From: CAYGLV01 sp964351025
Lineage (GTDB): Bacteria; Actinomycetota; Thermoleophilia; Gaiellales; Gaiellaceae
Assembly: GCA_964351025.1 (NCBI GenBank)
Contig: CAYGLV010000030.1
Coordinates: forward strand, 1-27,371
Reading direction: 5' to 3'
Length of the DNA stretch: 27,371 bases
The notes under the pieces are model-generated. The model ran no database searches and had not been told where the DNA came from. It worked only from the letters and a program-made list of their open reading frames with translations. Below are positions 6,985 through 14,971 of this stretch, in pieces. The stretch's first letter is position 1, and the number at the start of each line of letters is the position of its first letter. The position numbers and the translations under genes were made by a program.

Positions 6985-8487
6985 GTGTCGATGCGTGAGC
7001 ACGAGACCGCTACAGACGACGAGCTCACCGCTCGGCTGAAGGCGGCCACCGAGGTGCTGGAGTCGGTCGTTCGCGATCGCGGGCTGCTCCACGGCTTGAC
7101 CCTGGAGGAGCGGACGCGGCTGCTCTCCGCGGCCGCGGACGTCTACCACCCGGACGTCGTCCAGCGGCGGCGCCTGAACAAGGTCGCCCGGCGCGAGCGG
7201 AACGCGGCGCGGCTCGAACGCGACGACGCCGTGCTCGCCGAGACCGGTATCCGCGTCCTCCGCGACAGGCCGGTCTACACGTCGCCCAACGTCTTCCCGC
7301 CCAGGGACTTCGAGCAGGTGGAGGTCGAGGACGACCCCGAGTTCCGCGAAGCCGTGCTTCCGCAGCACTGCTACGTCTGCAAGCAGGACTACGTCGAGAT
7401 CCATCCGTTCTACGACCAGCTCTGCCTCGCCTGCGGCGACTTCAACTACGCCAAGCGCTCCGAGACGGCCGACCTGAGCGGCCGCGTGGCGCTGCTCACC
7501 GGCGGGCGCGTGAAGATCGGCTACCAGGCGGGGATCAAGCTCCTGCGGGCGGGTGCGCAGCTGATCGTCACGACGCGGTTTCCGCGCGACTCCGCGGCCC
7601 GGTACGCCCGGGAGCCCGACTTCGAGGAGTGGGGCGACCGGCTCGAGATCTTCGGGCTCGATCTCCGGCACACGCCGAGCGTCGAGGCGTTCTGCCTGCA
7701 CCTGCTGGCGACGAGGGAGCGGCTCGACTTCATCGTCAACAACGCCTGCCAGACGGTGCGCCGGCCCGCGGACTTCTACCGGCACATGCTGGACGGCGAG
7801 CTGGCTGCGGCGGAGACGATGCCGAGCCACGTCCGCGGCCTCCTCGGCGAGTACGAGGGGCTGCGCCGCACCAACATGCTTCCGTCAGGGTCGGCCGAGC
7901 TGTCGCAGGTGCCGCTGCTGCCCGAGGACCTCGAGCGGCAGAATGACCTCTTCCCCGAGGGCCGCCTCGACCAGGACCTGCAGCAGGTCGACCTGCGTGG
8001 CCGGAACTCGTGGCGGCTGCTGCTCGACGAGGTGTCGTCGGTCGAGCTGCTCGAGACACAGCTCGTCAACGCCGTCGCGCCGTTCGTCCTCAACGCGCGG
8101 CTGAAGCCGTTGCTGCTGCGGACGCCGGAGCGCGACAAGCACGTCGTGAACGTGTCGGCCGCCGAAGGGCAGTTCTATCGCCGCTTCAAGACGACGCGCC
8201 ATCCGCACACGAACATGGCCAAGGCCGCCCTGAACATGCTGACCCGCACGTCGGCAGCCGACTACGTGGCGGACGGGATCCACATGAACAGCGTCGACAC
8301 GGGCTGGGTGACCGACGAGGACCCGGTCGAGATCGCGCAGCGCAAGACGGCCGAGCACCGTTTCCGGCCGCCGCTCGACATCGTCGACGGCGCGGCGCGG
8401 ATCGTCGACCCGATCATCGCTGGCTTCAACACCGGCGAGCACGTGTGGGGGAAGTTCCTGAAGGACTTCCGCGCGACCGACTGGTAA
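6985..8487 (+). CDS. Atypical SDR-family oxidoreductase with N-terminal four-cysteine motif
   Basis: This 500-residue protein is about twice the length of a classical SDR. Residues 1-125 are helical and charged. Residues 129-150 carry C-x2-C-x14-C-x2-C, a likely zinc knuckle. The SDR core follows: T-G-G-R-V-K-I-G at 172-179 for the nucleotide, N-N-A at 252-254, the active-site Ser in V-N-V-S-A-A-E-G, then H-T-N-M-A-K-A-A-L-N-M. In that last segment the Lys of Y-x3-K is kept but the Tyr position is Thr. The upstream Y-R-R-F-K is out of register (Y is 7, not about 13, after the Ser). A block of about 100 residues sits between the N-N-A motif and the active site. The reaction is unknown. Start: the GTG at 6985, 6 bases after TACCCT; an ATG at 6991 is the alternative. 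Confidence 0.83.
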   Translation: MSMREHETATDDELTARLKAATEVLESVVRDRGLLHGLTLEERTRLLSAAADVYHPDVVQRRRLNKVARRERNAARLERDDAVLAETGIRVLRDRPVYTSPNVFPPRDFEQVEVEDDPEFREAVLPQHCYVCKQDYVEIHPFYDQLCLACGDFNYAKRSETADLSGRVALLTGGRVKIGYQAGIKLLRAGAQLIVTTRFPRDSAARYAREPDFEEWGDRLEIFGLDLRHTPSVEAFCLHLLATRERLDFIVNNACQTVRRPADFYRHMLDGELAAAETMPSHVRGLLGEYEGLRRTNMLPSGSAELSQVPLLPEDLERQNDLFPEGRLDQDLQQVDLRGRNSWRLLLDEVSSVELLETQLVNAVAPFVLNARLKPLLLRTPERDKHVVNVSAAEGQFYRRFKTTRHPHTNMAKAALNMLTRTSAADYVADGIHMNSVDTGWVTDEDPVEIAQRKTAEHRFRPPLDIVDGAARIVDPIIAGFNTGEHVWGKFLKDFRATDW

Positions 8488-8585
8488 GAGCGCGGCACGC
8501 GAGACGTGGGGGAGCCGCAGTTCCCCGACGCGGTAGCTCGGCTCGTTGGTCAACGCACCGGAGGCGGGTAGCCGGCCAGCCTCGG

Positions 8586-8591
8586 TATCAT
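8586..8591 (+). promoter_or_regulatory. Putative -10 box for the phosphodiesterase gene (leaderless)
   Basis: TATCAT lies 8 bases before the GTG at 8600. No ribosome binding site is seen. The -35 region is not recognisable. Confidence 0.42.
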
Positions 8592-8599
8592 GGGGCGCC

Positions 8600-10012
8600 G
8601 TGGGACAGGCGGTCGCCCAGAAGGTCATGATCGTCGGGTTGGACTGTGCCGAGCCCACGCTCGTGCTCGAGCGCTGGCGCGACCGGCTTCCGGTGCTCTC
8701 GGGCTTGATCGAGAGCGGCGTTGGGGGTCGGCTCACGTCAGTCGTGCCGCCGATCACCGTGCCCGCGTGGTCCTGCATGATGGCGAGCTGCACGCCGGGC
8801 GACCTCGGCGTCTACGGTTTCCGCAACCGCGCCGACCACACCTACGACGGTGCCTTCATCGCCGATGGCTCGGCGATCCGCACACCGCGGCTCTGGGACC
8901 TCGTCGGCCGCGCCGGTGGCAGCTCGATCGTGCTCGGCGTGCCGGGCACCTATCCTCCGCGGCCGCTGCGCGGCGCGCTGGTGAGCTGCTTTCTCACGCC
9001 CTCGCTCGAGAGCCGCTACACGTACCCGCCGGCTCTTCGGGACGAGGTCGAGCAGGTCGTGGGCGAGTACCTCTTCGATTGCACGAACTTCCGCACCGAC
9101 GACAAGGAGGATCTGCTGCGGCAGGTCTACGAGATGACCGACCGGCGCTTCCGCCTCGCCGAGCACCTGCTCGAGACGCGGCCGTGGCAGCTCTTCGCGT
9201 TCGTCGAGATGGGTACCGACCGGATCCACCATGGGTTCTGGAAGCACATGGACGCCGAGCACCGCAAGCACGAGCCCGGAAGCCCCTACGAGCACGCGAT
9301 CCTCGAGTACTACGAGCACGTGGACGGGCTGATCGGCCGCCTCCTCCTTCACGCGGACGAGGAGACGCTCGTGCTCGTGGTCTCCGATCACGGGGCGAAG
9401 CGGCTCGACGGCGGCATCCGTGTCAACGAGTGGCTGCGGCGCGAGGGGCTGCTCGCGACGCACACGGAGCCGGACGGCGTCTGTGCGCTCCGCGACGTGG
9501 GCGTCGACTGGCCGCGCACGACCGCCTGGGGCGAGGGCGGCTACTACGCGCGCGTCTTCCTCAACGTGCAGGGGCGCGAGCCCGAGGGGACAATCGCGCC
9601 CGCCGACTACGAGGCGGTGCGCGACGATCTCGCGCAGCGGCTGGCCGCGATTCCGGACGAGGAGGGCCGGCCGCTCGCGACGAAGGTCTACAAGCCCGAG
9701 GAGCTCTACCCGAGGGTCGAGGGCGTCGCGCCCGACCTGATCGTCATCTTCGGCGACCTCCTCTGGCGCTCCGTCGGCACGATCGGCGGCGAGGAAGGGG
9801 TGCACACGTTCGAGAACGACACCGGGCCGGACGATGCCAATCACGCACAGGACGGGCTGATAATTGCTTCCGGCGCCGGTGTGACGGCGCGCGGCACGCT
9901 CGACGCGCATCTCCTCGACGTCGCTCCGACGGTGCTCGACCTGCTCGGGCTCGACGTCCCGGACGACATGCGCGGCCGCAGCCTCGCACCCGCTCTACGG
10001 GCGCCCGCATGA
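8600..10012 (+). CDS. Type I phosphodiesterase / nucleotide pyrophosphatase-like hydrolase (alkaline phosphatase superfamily)
   Basis: This 470-residue enzyme keeps the two-metal site of the superfamily: D15 in V-G-L-D-C-A, the nucleophile T53 in P-P-I-T-V-P-A-W, D207 and H211 in T-D-R-I-H-H, D263-H264 in V-S-D-H-G, and a late His in N-H-A-Q-D-G. Relatives hydrolyse or transfer phosphodiesters of nucleotides, lipids or glycans. The substrate here is unknown. No signal peptide is visible, so it is predicted to be cytosolic. Its stop overlaps the ATG of the next hydrolase (ATGA), so the two are cotranslated. I chose the GTG at 8600 because of the TATCAT box just upstream; the frame opens at a TTG at 8546. 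Confidence 0.84.
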   Translation: MGQAVAQKVMIVGLDCAEPTLVLERWRDRLPVLSGLIESGVGGRLTSVVPPITVPAWSCMMASCTPGDLGVYGFRNRADHTYDGAFIADGSAIRTPRLWDLVGRAGGSSIVLGVPGTYPPRPLRGALVSCFLTPSLESRYTYPPALRDEVEQVVGEYLFDCTNFRTDDKEDLLRQVYEMTDRRFRLAEHLLETRPWQLFAFVEMGTDRIHHGFWKHMDAEHRKHEPGSPYEHAILEYYEHVDGLIGRLLLHADEETLVLVVSDHGAKRLDGGIRVNEWLRREGLLATHTEPDGVCALRDVGVDWPRTTAWGEGGYYARVFLNVQGREPEGTIAPADYEAVRDDLAQRLAAIPDEEGRPLATKVYKPEELYPRVEGVAPDLIVIFGDLLWRSVGTIGGEEGVHTFENDTGPDDANHAQDGLIIASGAGVTARGTLDAHLLDVAPTVLDLLGLDVPDDMRGRSLAPALRAPA

Positions 10013-11199
10013 ACCTGATCGTCTACGTCTCCGACGCGCTGCGCACCGACCACGTCGGCTGCTACGGCGCCCGGCGCGTGCGCACACCGACGATCGACGC
10101 GCTCGCTGCGGGCGGCGTTCGCTTCGAGCAGGCGATCGCGTCCGCCCCGTGGACCTGCCCCTCGACGACGTCGATGATCACCGGGCTGTACCCGCACCAC
10201 CACGGCTACCTGCACTGGGACGTGCCGCTCGACCCAGGGCTGCCGACGCTGTTTACCGTTGCGGCAGCGAACGGGTACGCGACCGGCAGCTTCGTCTTCG
10301 ACGAGAACTACCTCTTCAAGGGCTTTCCCGACGCGAACGTCGCCGGAACGAGCGAGACGCTCGACGGCGCAATCGAGTGGCTGCGGGCACACCGCTCGCA
10401 GCCGTTCGTGCTCTGGTTCCACAGCTGGGCGACGCACATGCCATACGACATCCTCCACGCGGAACGCAAGGAGTGGTTGGCGGCAAAGCAGTCGATCGTC
10501 GACGGCATCCAGACCGACAGCGCGTCCGCGCTCGAGGGCTTGCGCGAGCTGTACGCGCAGGCCGTCGAGCGGTCGTCCGAGGTGCTCCTTGCGGGCTTCC
10601 TCGAGGAGCTGGACGCTCTCGGGCTGCGCGAGGACACCGCGCTGATGTTCCTCAGCGACCATGGCGAGTCGTGGGGCGAGCGCTTCGCCGACAAGCAGGC
10701 GGTCAAGGGCACCTACCACTTGCACGGGGCGACGCTGTACGACGAGATCGTCGAAGTGCCGTTGATCCTCTCGGCTCCGGGCCGTGTCGATCCCGGCGTC
10801 GTCCGCTCCCAGGTGAACCTCGTCGACCTCACACCGACCATGCTCGACCTCGCAGGCGCCCCGCTCGAGGGCGTGGACGGCGCGTCGCTGCTGCCCCTGC
10901 TCGATGGCCGGGAGGAGGGCGATCGGCCGTCGTGGATCACGGGCACCGACGCCGGCCGCGTTTCGCAGCTCGCATTGCGCGTGCCGCCCTGGAAGCTGAT
11001 CGTCCACGTCGAGTCCGGGGAGGAGGAGGCCTACCGACTCGACCTCGACCCCCGCGAGCGTCACAGCGATCCCGAGGGGGTCCCGGGAGAGCTCCGCGAG
11101 CAGCTCTATGCCGAGCTCGAGCGCCTGGATCGCCCCGAGCTGAGCGCCCAGGAGGAGGCCGCTGTGACCTCGCGGCTCGCCGACCTGGGCTACCTGTAG
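10009..11199 (+). CDS. Sulfatase-like hydrolase lacking the formylglycine Cys/Ser
   Basis: The 396-residue protein has the sulfatase fold motifs: S-D-A-L-R-T-D at 8-14, an N-terminal P-T-I-D-A-L-A segment, L-S-D-H-G-E-S-W-G for the second metal site, and G-T-Y-H-L-H-G. The catalytic motif C/S-x-P-x-R that is converted to formylglycine in true sulfatases reads T-C-P-S-T (49-53) here. The nucleophile is therefore probably Thr49, and the Arg is missing. That makes a phosphatase, phosphodiesterase or phosphotransferase more likely than a sulfatase. No signal peptide is visible. It is coupled to the upstream phosphodiesterase by a 4-base overlap. It ends 165 bases before the E1 operon, whose own promoter lies in that gap. 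Confidence 0.83.
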   Translation: MNLIVYVSDALRTDHVGCYGARRVRTPTIDALAAGGVRFEQAIASAPWTCPSTTSMITGLYPHHHGYLHWDVPLDPGLPTLFTVAAANGYATGSFVFDENYLFKGFPDANVAGTSETLDGAIEWLRAHRSQPFVLWFHSWATHMPYDILHAERKEWLAAKQSIVDGIQTDSASALEGLRELYAQAVERSSEVLLAGFLEELDALGLREDTALMFLSDHGESWGERFADKQAVKGTYHLHGATLYDEIVEVPLILSAPGRVDPGVVRSQVNLVDLTPTMLDLAGAPLEGVDGASLLPLLDGREEGDRPSWITGTDAGRVSQLALRVPPWKLIVHVESGEEEAYRLDLDPRERHSDPEGVPGELREQLYAELERLDRPELSAQEEAAVTSRLADLGYL

Positions 11200-11234
11200 G
11201 TGCCCTGATCTCCTCGGGCGCGCGGCAGGATCAC

Positions 11235-11240
11235 TATCCT
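11235..11240 (+). promoter_or_regulatory. Putative -10 box of the E1 / lipoyl-acyltransferase operon
   Basis: TATCCT is followed by six bases and an ATG at 11247, the window's usual leaderless spacing. It would start the transcript carrying the three genes from 11365 to 14908. No -35 consensus is seen. Confidence 0.45.
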
Positions 11241-11246
11241 CTGACG

Positions 11247-11354
11247 ATGATTCTCGGGAGTGTTCGAAGCTCTCTGCCGAGCGGACTCGGGGCAGATGGG
11301 GGCTTCGTGACCTGCCTGCGACCACGGCGAGTGCGTAATCGGACTGCGACGTAG
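11247..11354 (+). CDS. Possible 35-codon leader peptide upstream of E1-alpha
   Basis: An ATG placed 6 bases after TATCCT opens a 35-codon frame that ends 10 bases before the ATG of the E1-alpha gene, in a different frame. The peptide ends with an Arg-rich stretch (R-P-R-R-V-R-N-R). Its stop lies beside the AGGGG sequence that would serve as the E1-alpha ribosome binding site, so reading of this ORF could influence translation of the operon. It resembles no known protein and may be only untranslated leader. Confidence 0.35.
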   Translation: MILGSVRSSLPSGLGADGGFVTCLRPRRVRNRTAT

Positions 11355-11364
11355 GGGTCAGGTG

Positions 11365-12294
11365 ATGGGTGAGTCGGAACGGGCGCCGGCGCCGGGAACG
11401 GTCGAGCGCCTCTACACGGTCATGGCGCTCATCCGGCGCTTCGAGGAGACGCTGCTCGAGCTGTTCGCGGCCGGCAAGCTGGCGGGAACGACGCATACGT
11501 GCATCGGGCAGGAGGCCGGCGCGGCAGGCGTCATCTCCTGCCTCGACGCCGAACGCGACGTGGTCGTCAGCAACCACCGCTGCCACGGCCACTACCTCGC
11601 GCTGACCGGCGACGTGGACGGTCTGCTGCGCGAGGTGATGGGGAAGGAGGGCGGCGTCTGCGGTGGCAAGGGCGGCAGCCAGCACCTCCACGCCGGCAAC
11701 TTCTACTCGAACGGCGTGCTCGGCAGCACCGTGCCCGTGGCGGCCGGGATGGCGCTCGCCGAGCGGGAGCGGGGCAGCGGCGCCGTCACGACGGTGTTCA
11801 TCGGCGACGGCACGCTCGGCCAGGGCGTCGTCTACGAAAGCCTCAACATCGCCTCGCTCTGGCGGTTGCCGCTGCTCGTGGTCGTCGAGCACAACGGCTA
11901 CGCGCAGTCGACACCCTCGCGGCTGCAGCTCTCCGGCGACGTCGAGGCGCGCGCGGCCGCCTTCGGCATCGAAACGGCCCGGCTGGACTCGACCGACGTG
12001 ACGGAGGTCCGGGACTTCGCCGACCGTGCGGTTGCGCACGTCCGCACGACGGGGACGCCGTTCTTCCTCGTCCTCGACACGTACCGCTTCAGCCCGCACA
12101 GCAAGGGCGACGACTTCCGCGACCTGGACGAAATCGCGGCGCGCCGGGAGCGCGATCCGCTCACGGTCGCGGCGTCTCGCCTCGGCGAGGGCGCGCAGCG
12201 TGAGATCGAGGAGGCCTGCGCGCGTCGCGTCGCGGAGGCGGTCGAGCAGGCGCTCGAAGCCCCCTCCGTCACTCCGGAGCTGTCGAGGCGGTGA
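11365..12294 (+). CDS. 2-oxoacid dehydrogenase E1 component, alpha subunit (TPP-dependent)
   Basis: This 309-residue protein is the alpha half of a heterotetrameric E1 of the pyruvate / acetoin / branched-chain type. It has R-R-F-E-E-T at 24-29, G-Q-E-A-G-A at 48-53, and the thiamine diphosphate motif G-D-G (147-149) followed 25 residues later by E-H-N (175-177). The G-S-x-V-P-V-A-A-G-M-A and H-G-H-Y-L segments of the active site are present. E1 decarboxylates a 2-oxoacid and passes the acyl group to a lipoyl lysine on E2. The start is the ATG at 11365 with AGGGG about 8 bases upstream; a GTG at 11362 is possible. It overlaps E1-beta by 4 bases. Substrate specificity cannot be read from the sequence. 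Confidence 0.9.
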   Translation: MGESERAPAPGTVERLYTVMALIRRFEETLLELFAAGKLAGTTHTCIGQEAGAAGVISCLDAERDVVVSNHRCHGHYLALTGDVDGLLREVMGKEGGVCGGKGGSQHLHAGNFYSNGVLGSTVPVAAGMALAERERGSGAVTTVFIGDGTLGQGVVYESLNIASLWRLPLLVVVEHNGYAQSTPSRLQLSGDVEARAAAFGIETARLDSTDVTEVRDFADRAVAHVRTTGTPFFLVLDTYRFSPHSKGDDFRDLDEIAARRERDPLTVAASRLGEGAQREIEEACARRVAEAVEQALEAPSVTPELSRR

Positions 12295-13310
12295 GCGTTC
12301 GCTGCGCACAGGCGTTGAACGCCGCTCTCCACGAGGTGTTCGAGGATCGCCCCGAGGTCTATCTCCTCGGTGAGGACGTGCTCGACCCCTATGGCGGCGC
12401 GTTCAAGGTCACGCAGGGGCTCAGCACCCGCTGGCCGGACCGTGTGATCACGACGCCGGTGAGCGAGGCCTCCCTGTTCGGCGTCGCTGCCGGCCTCGCG
12501 CTGCGCGGCTATCGCCCCATCCTCGAAATCATGTTCGGCGACTTCGTCACGCTTGGCTTCGACCAGATCGTCAACGGCCTCTCGAAGTTCCGCGAGATGT
12601 TCGACGACTCGATCACCGTGCCGCTCGTCGTGCGGACGCCGATGGGCGGCCGCCGCGGCTACGGACCGACTCACAGCCAGTCGCTGGAGAAGCTGCTGCT
12701 CGGCGTGCCGGGCATCGTCATCGTCACCCCGAGCGAGTGCCACGACCTCGGTGCTCTCCTGACCCAGGCCGTCGCCGACGACGCTCCGGTCTTCTTCATC
12801 GAGAACAAGGCCCTGTACGGACGTCCGAATCGGCGTCCGGTGAGCGGGTACGTCGACGAGTTCCGGTGTATCGAGAGTGACGCGCGCTACCCGGCTCTCA
12901 CGTTCTCCGGCAACGGGTTCTCCCGGGCTGAGACGACGCTTGTCACCTACGGGGGCATGCTGCCCATCACGCTGGAGGCTGCGGCTGAGCTGATCCTCGA
13001 GCACGAGCTCTTCACGGAGGTTGTCGCGCTGGGTCAGCTGCTGCCGCTCGATCTCGAGCCGGTGCTCGAGTCGGTTGCGCGCACCGGCTCACTCGTCACG
13101 ATCGAGGAGGGAACGCTCACCGCCGGCGTCGGCGCCGAGATCGCCGCGCGCGTCCAGGCGGAGGCGTGGGACGACCTGCGCGGGCCCGTCCGCCGCGTCG
13201 CGACCCGGGACGGAATCGTGCCTGCGGCGCGAGGTCTCGAGGACGCCGTGCTTCCCGGTGTCGAGGACGTCGTGGCCGCGGTTGTCGGCCTCGCCGGGGT
13301 CGGAGGCTGA
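12291..13310 (+). CDS. 2-oxoacid dehydrogenase E1 component, beta subunit
   Basis: This 339-residue partner of the alpha subunit starts M-S-V-R-C-A-Q-A-L-N-A-A-L. It has the pyrimidine-binding domain with the conserved Glu in T-P-V-S-E-A-S-L-F-G (about 59), then G-D-F-V-T-L-G-F-D-Q-I-V-N, the T-H-S-Q-S-L-E loop and the C-terminal transketolase-type domain (E-E-G...G-V-G-A-E-I). Together with the upstream gene it makes a complete E1. The GTG start overlaps the E1-alpha stop (GTGA). The next gene is not a standard E2, and no dihydrolipoamide dehydrogenase (E3) is present in the window, so E3 would have to be supplied from elsewhere in the genome. Confidence 0.9.
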   Translation: MSVRCAQALNAALHEVFEDRPEVYLLGEDVLDPYGGAFKVTQGLSTRWPDRVITTPVSEASLFGVAAGLALRGYRPILEIMFGDFVTLGFDQIVNGLSKFREMFDDSITVPLVVRTPMGGRRGYGPTHSQSLEKLLLGVPGIVIVTPSECHDLGALLTQAVADDAPVFFIENKALYGRPNRRPVSGYVDEFRCIESDARYPALTFSGNGFSRAETTLVTYGGMLPITLEAAAELILEHELFTEVVALGQLLPLDLEPVLESVARTGSLVTIEEGTLTAGVGAEIAARVQAEAWDDLRGPVRRVATRDGIVPAARGLEDAVLPGVEDVVAAVVGLAGVGG

Positions 13311-13327
13311 GACTGCTGCTGGAAATC

Positions 13328-14908
13328 GTGCTCACACGCGAGGATGCAAACAGCGAGTCGGCGCTGCTCGCCGAGTGGCTCGTCGAGGATCGCGCGGAGG
13401 TACGCAAGGGCAACCTGATCTGCCTCGTCGAGACGTCGAAGGCGTCGGTCGAGCTCGAGTCTCCAGGCGACGGCACGCTCGTGCAGCTCGTCCCCGCCGG
13501 CGTTGAGGTGGAGCTCGGCAGCCTCATCGCGCTCGTTGCCCAGAGCGCCGAGGAGCTCGCTGCGGCAGAGGTGACCAAGGCCGCCGAAGCGGCTCCACCG
13601 GCGGCTGCGGGGGAGCCGGCGGTCCGCAACGCGACCCGGAAGGCGGTCGAGCTGGCCGAGCGCCTCGGCGTCGACCTCGCGCGGATCGACAAGGTCGGAT
13701 TCATCACCGCCGAGGATGTCGCTGCGGTCGCCGCCGCCGCGGAGGCACCGTCGCAGGGACAGCCGGACCCCGTCTTCGCTGGGCTCTCTACGACCAACGT
13801 CACGCTGCCGGCCGTCTTCGGCATCGGCGAGAGCGACGGTGTGCTCGACGAGGGTTTCCTCGCGTCGCTGCGCGCTGAGCCCGGGGCGTTCGCGAAGCTC
13901 TCCTCGGACGAGAAATGCGAGACCTACCGGCGCCACGGCGCGCGGATCGGCGAGGGGATCACGTTCGGTGCGGGCGCGGCCATCGTCGCACCCCGCATCG
14001 TGCTCGAAGACGGTGTCACGTTGGCCGACGGCGCGCGCATCGACTGCGAGGAGGTCTTCGCCGCGGGCGAGCTGGCCCTGTTCGGCCCTTCGTTCCGGCT
14101 CGCCTGCCGCCGCGCTTTCATCGGCGCCGGCACGTGGACGGGATCGCGGATCGAGATCGGCGGCGGCGGCAACCGCGACCCGTGGGCGACGTTCGTGATG
14201 GGCGAGCTCGGGTTCATCGGCGACGAGGCGTTCATCAACGTCTGCCGGCCTGTCCTGATCGGTGCGGAGGCGTTCGTGACCATGCGGTCGGTCCTCCTCA
14301 CCCACAACATCGGCCACTCGCTGCTCGACGGCTTCGAGAACCGCTTCGCGGGGATCGTGCTCGAGGACCGGGCGCAGATCGGAGTCGGCGCCGTCGTCTA
14401 TCCCGGCTGCCGCATCGGCCGCGAGGCGATCGTCGCCTCGAACTCGTACGTCGTCTCGGACATTGCGGCCCGCACGCTCGCGATCGGCGTCCCCGCGCGC
14501 GCCGCCGGGGCGGCGAGCCGTCAGCTCACGCGTCCGCGCCAGGTCGCACTCGCCCGGAGGATGATGGACGAGCTCGAGGAGCTGTTCATTCTGCGCGGGG
14601 TCGAGCTCGAGCCGTTCCGTGACGGTGCTGCTGCTGGCATCGAGCTCGTCGGCGCCGAAGGCCCGGGCCGCGTCGTGTTCGTCGAGACGCTCGACGCGAC
14701 GGGCGTCCCGGCCGGGGCCGGCGAAACCGTGATCTTGACCCTCGAGCTGTCCGGCCCTCTCCCCGAGGGCTGTGCCGTGCTCGACCTGCTGGAGCGTCGT
14801 GTCCTCGGCAGTGGTGGTGTTGTGCTCGACGCGGTCCGCGAGTTCTGCCGCAAGCGCGGCATCCGCTTCGAACCGGGACCGTGGCGCTACGGCGGCGGCC
14901 TCGTCTGA
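13328..14908 (+). CDS. Lipoyl domain - E3-binding domain - left-handed beta-helix acyltransferase fusion
   Basis: The frame codes for 526 residues from the GTG at 13328. Residues 1-70 are a lipoyl domain with the lipoylation site E-T-S-K-A-S-V-E (Lys38). An Ala/Pro-rich linker leads to a peripheral subunit-binding domain at 97-135 (R-N-A-T-R-K-A-V-E-L-A-E-R-L-G-V-D-L). In a normal E2 the trimeric acyltransferase domain follows. Here residues 205-390 instead show hexapeptide repeats of a left-handed beta-helix acyltransferase (I-G-A-E-A-F, I-G-V-G-A-V-V-Y-P-G-C-R-I-G, then I-G-V-P-A-R) with a candidate catalytic His326 in L-T-H-N-I-G-H. The last 95 residues are unrecognised. A natural start may be CTG at 13313 (GGAGG 6 bases upstream), which would complete the first lipoyl strand. 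The coupled E1 genes suggest that lipoyl-bound acyl groups go straight to an acceptor. Confidence 0.8.
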   Translation: MLTREDANSESALLAEWLVEDRAEVRKGNLICLVETSKASVELESPGDGTLVQLVPAGVEVELGSLIALVAQSAEELAAAEVTKAAEAAPPAAAGEPAVRNATRKAVELAERLGVDLARIDKVGFITAEDVAAVAAAAEAPSQGQPDPVFAGLSTTNVTLPAVFGIGESDGVLDEGFLASLRAEPGAFAKLSSDEKCETYRRHGARIGEGITFGAGAAIVAPRIVLEDGVTLADGARIDCEEVFAAGELALFGPSFRLACRRAFIGAGTWTGSRIEIGGGGNRDPWATFVMGELGFIGDEAFINVCRPVLIGAEAFVTMRSVLLTHNIGHSLLDGFENRFAGIVLEDRAQIGVGAVVYPGCRIGREAIVASNSYVVSDIAARTLAIGVPARAAGAASRQLTRPRQVALARRMMDELEELFILRGVELEPFRDGAAAGIELVGAEGPGRVVFVETLDATGVPAGAGETVILTLELSGPLPEGCAVLDLLERRVLGSGGVVLDAVREFCRKRGIRFEPGPWRYGGGLV

Positions 14909-14956
14909 CGCAGCTCGGCTCCGGGCAGTCCCGTTCAAACCTAAAGACTTCGAATT

Positions 14957-14971
14957 TCAAAGTTACTTTGA
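14957..14971. promoter_or_regulatory. Perfect inverted repeat over the carbonic anhydrase -35 (candidate operator)
   Basis: TCAAAGT-T-ACTTTGA is a perfect 7-1-7 palindrome. Its right arm covers the first bases of the TTGACA -35 hexamer. It lies in a locally AT-rich stretch within GC-rich DNA. A dimeric regulator is likely; its identity is unknown. Confidence 0.6.

Noticed and set aside
8590..10008. An 869-codon plus-strand frame that joins an upstream segment to the sulfatase-like gene
   Set aside because: Its first 470 codons are an Arg-rich shadow of the phosphodiesterase; only the part from 10009 is coding.
9841..12309. An 822-codon open frame on the minus strand across the hydrolase and E1 genes
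   Set aside because: It is the antisense of well-supported genes, is Arg/Ala/Val-rich without recognisable motifs, and has no ribosome binding site; GC-rich codon bias keeps such frames open.
13653..14335. HxxxDG motif (H-S-L-L-D-G) in the lipoyl fusion, the signature of true E2 catalytic domains
   Set aside because: It occurs inside the hexapeptide-repeat region, not in a CAT-type fold, so it is probably coincidence.
13034..14938. A 634-codon minus-strand frame opposite the lipoyl fusion
   Set aside because: The plus-strand protein has clear lipoyl, E3-binding and hexapeptide motifs; the antisense product is low-complexity.
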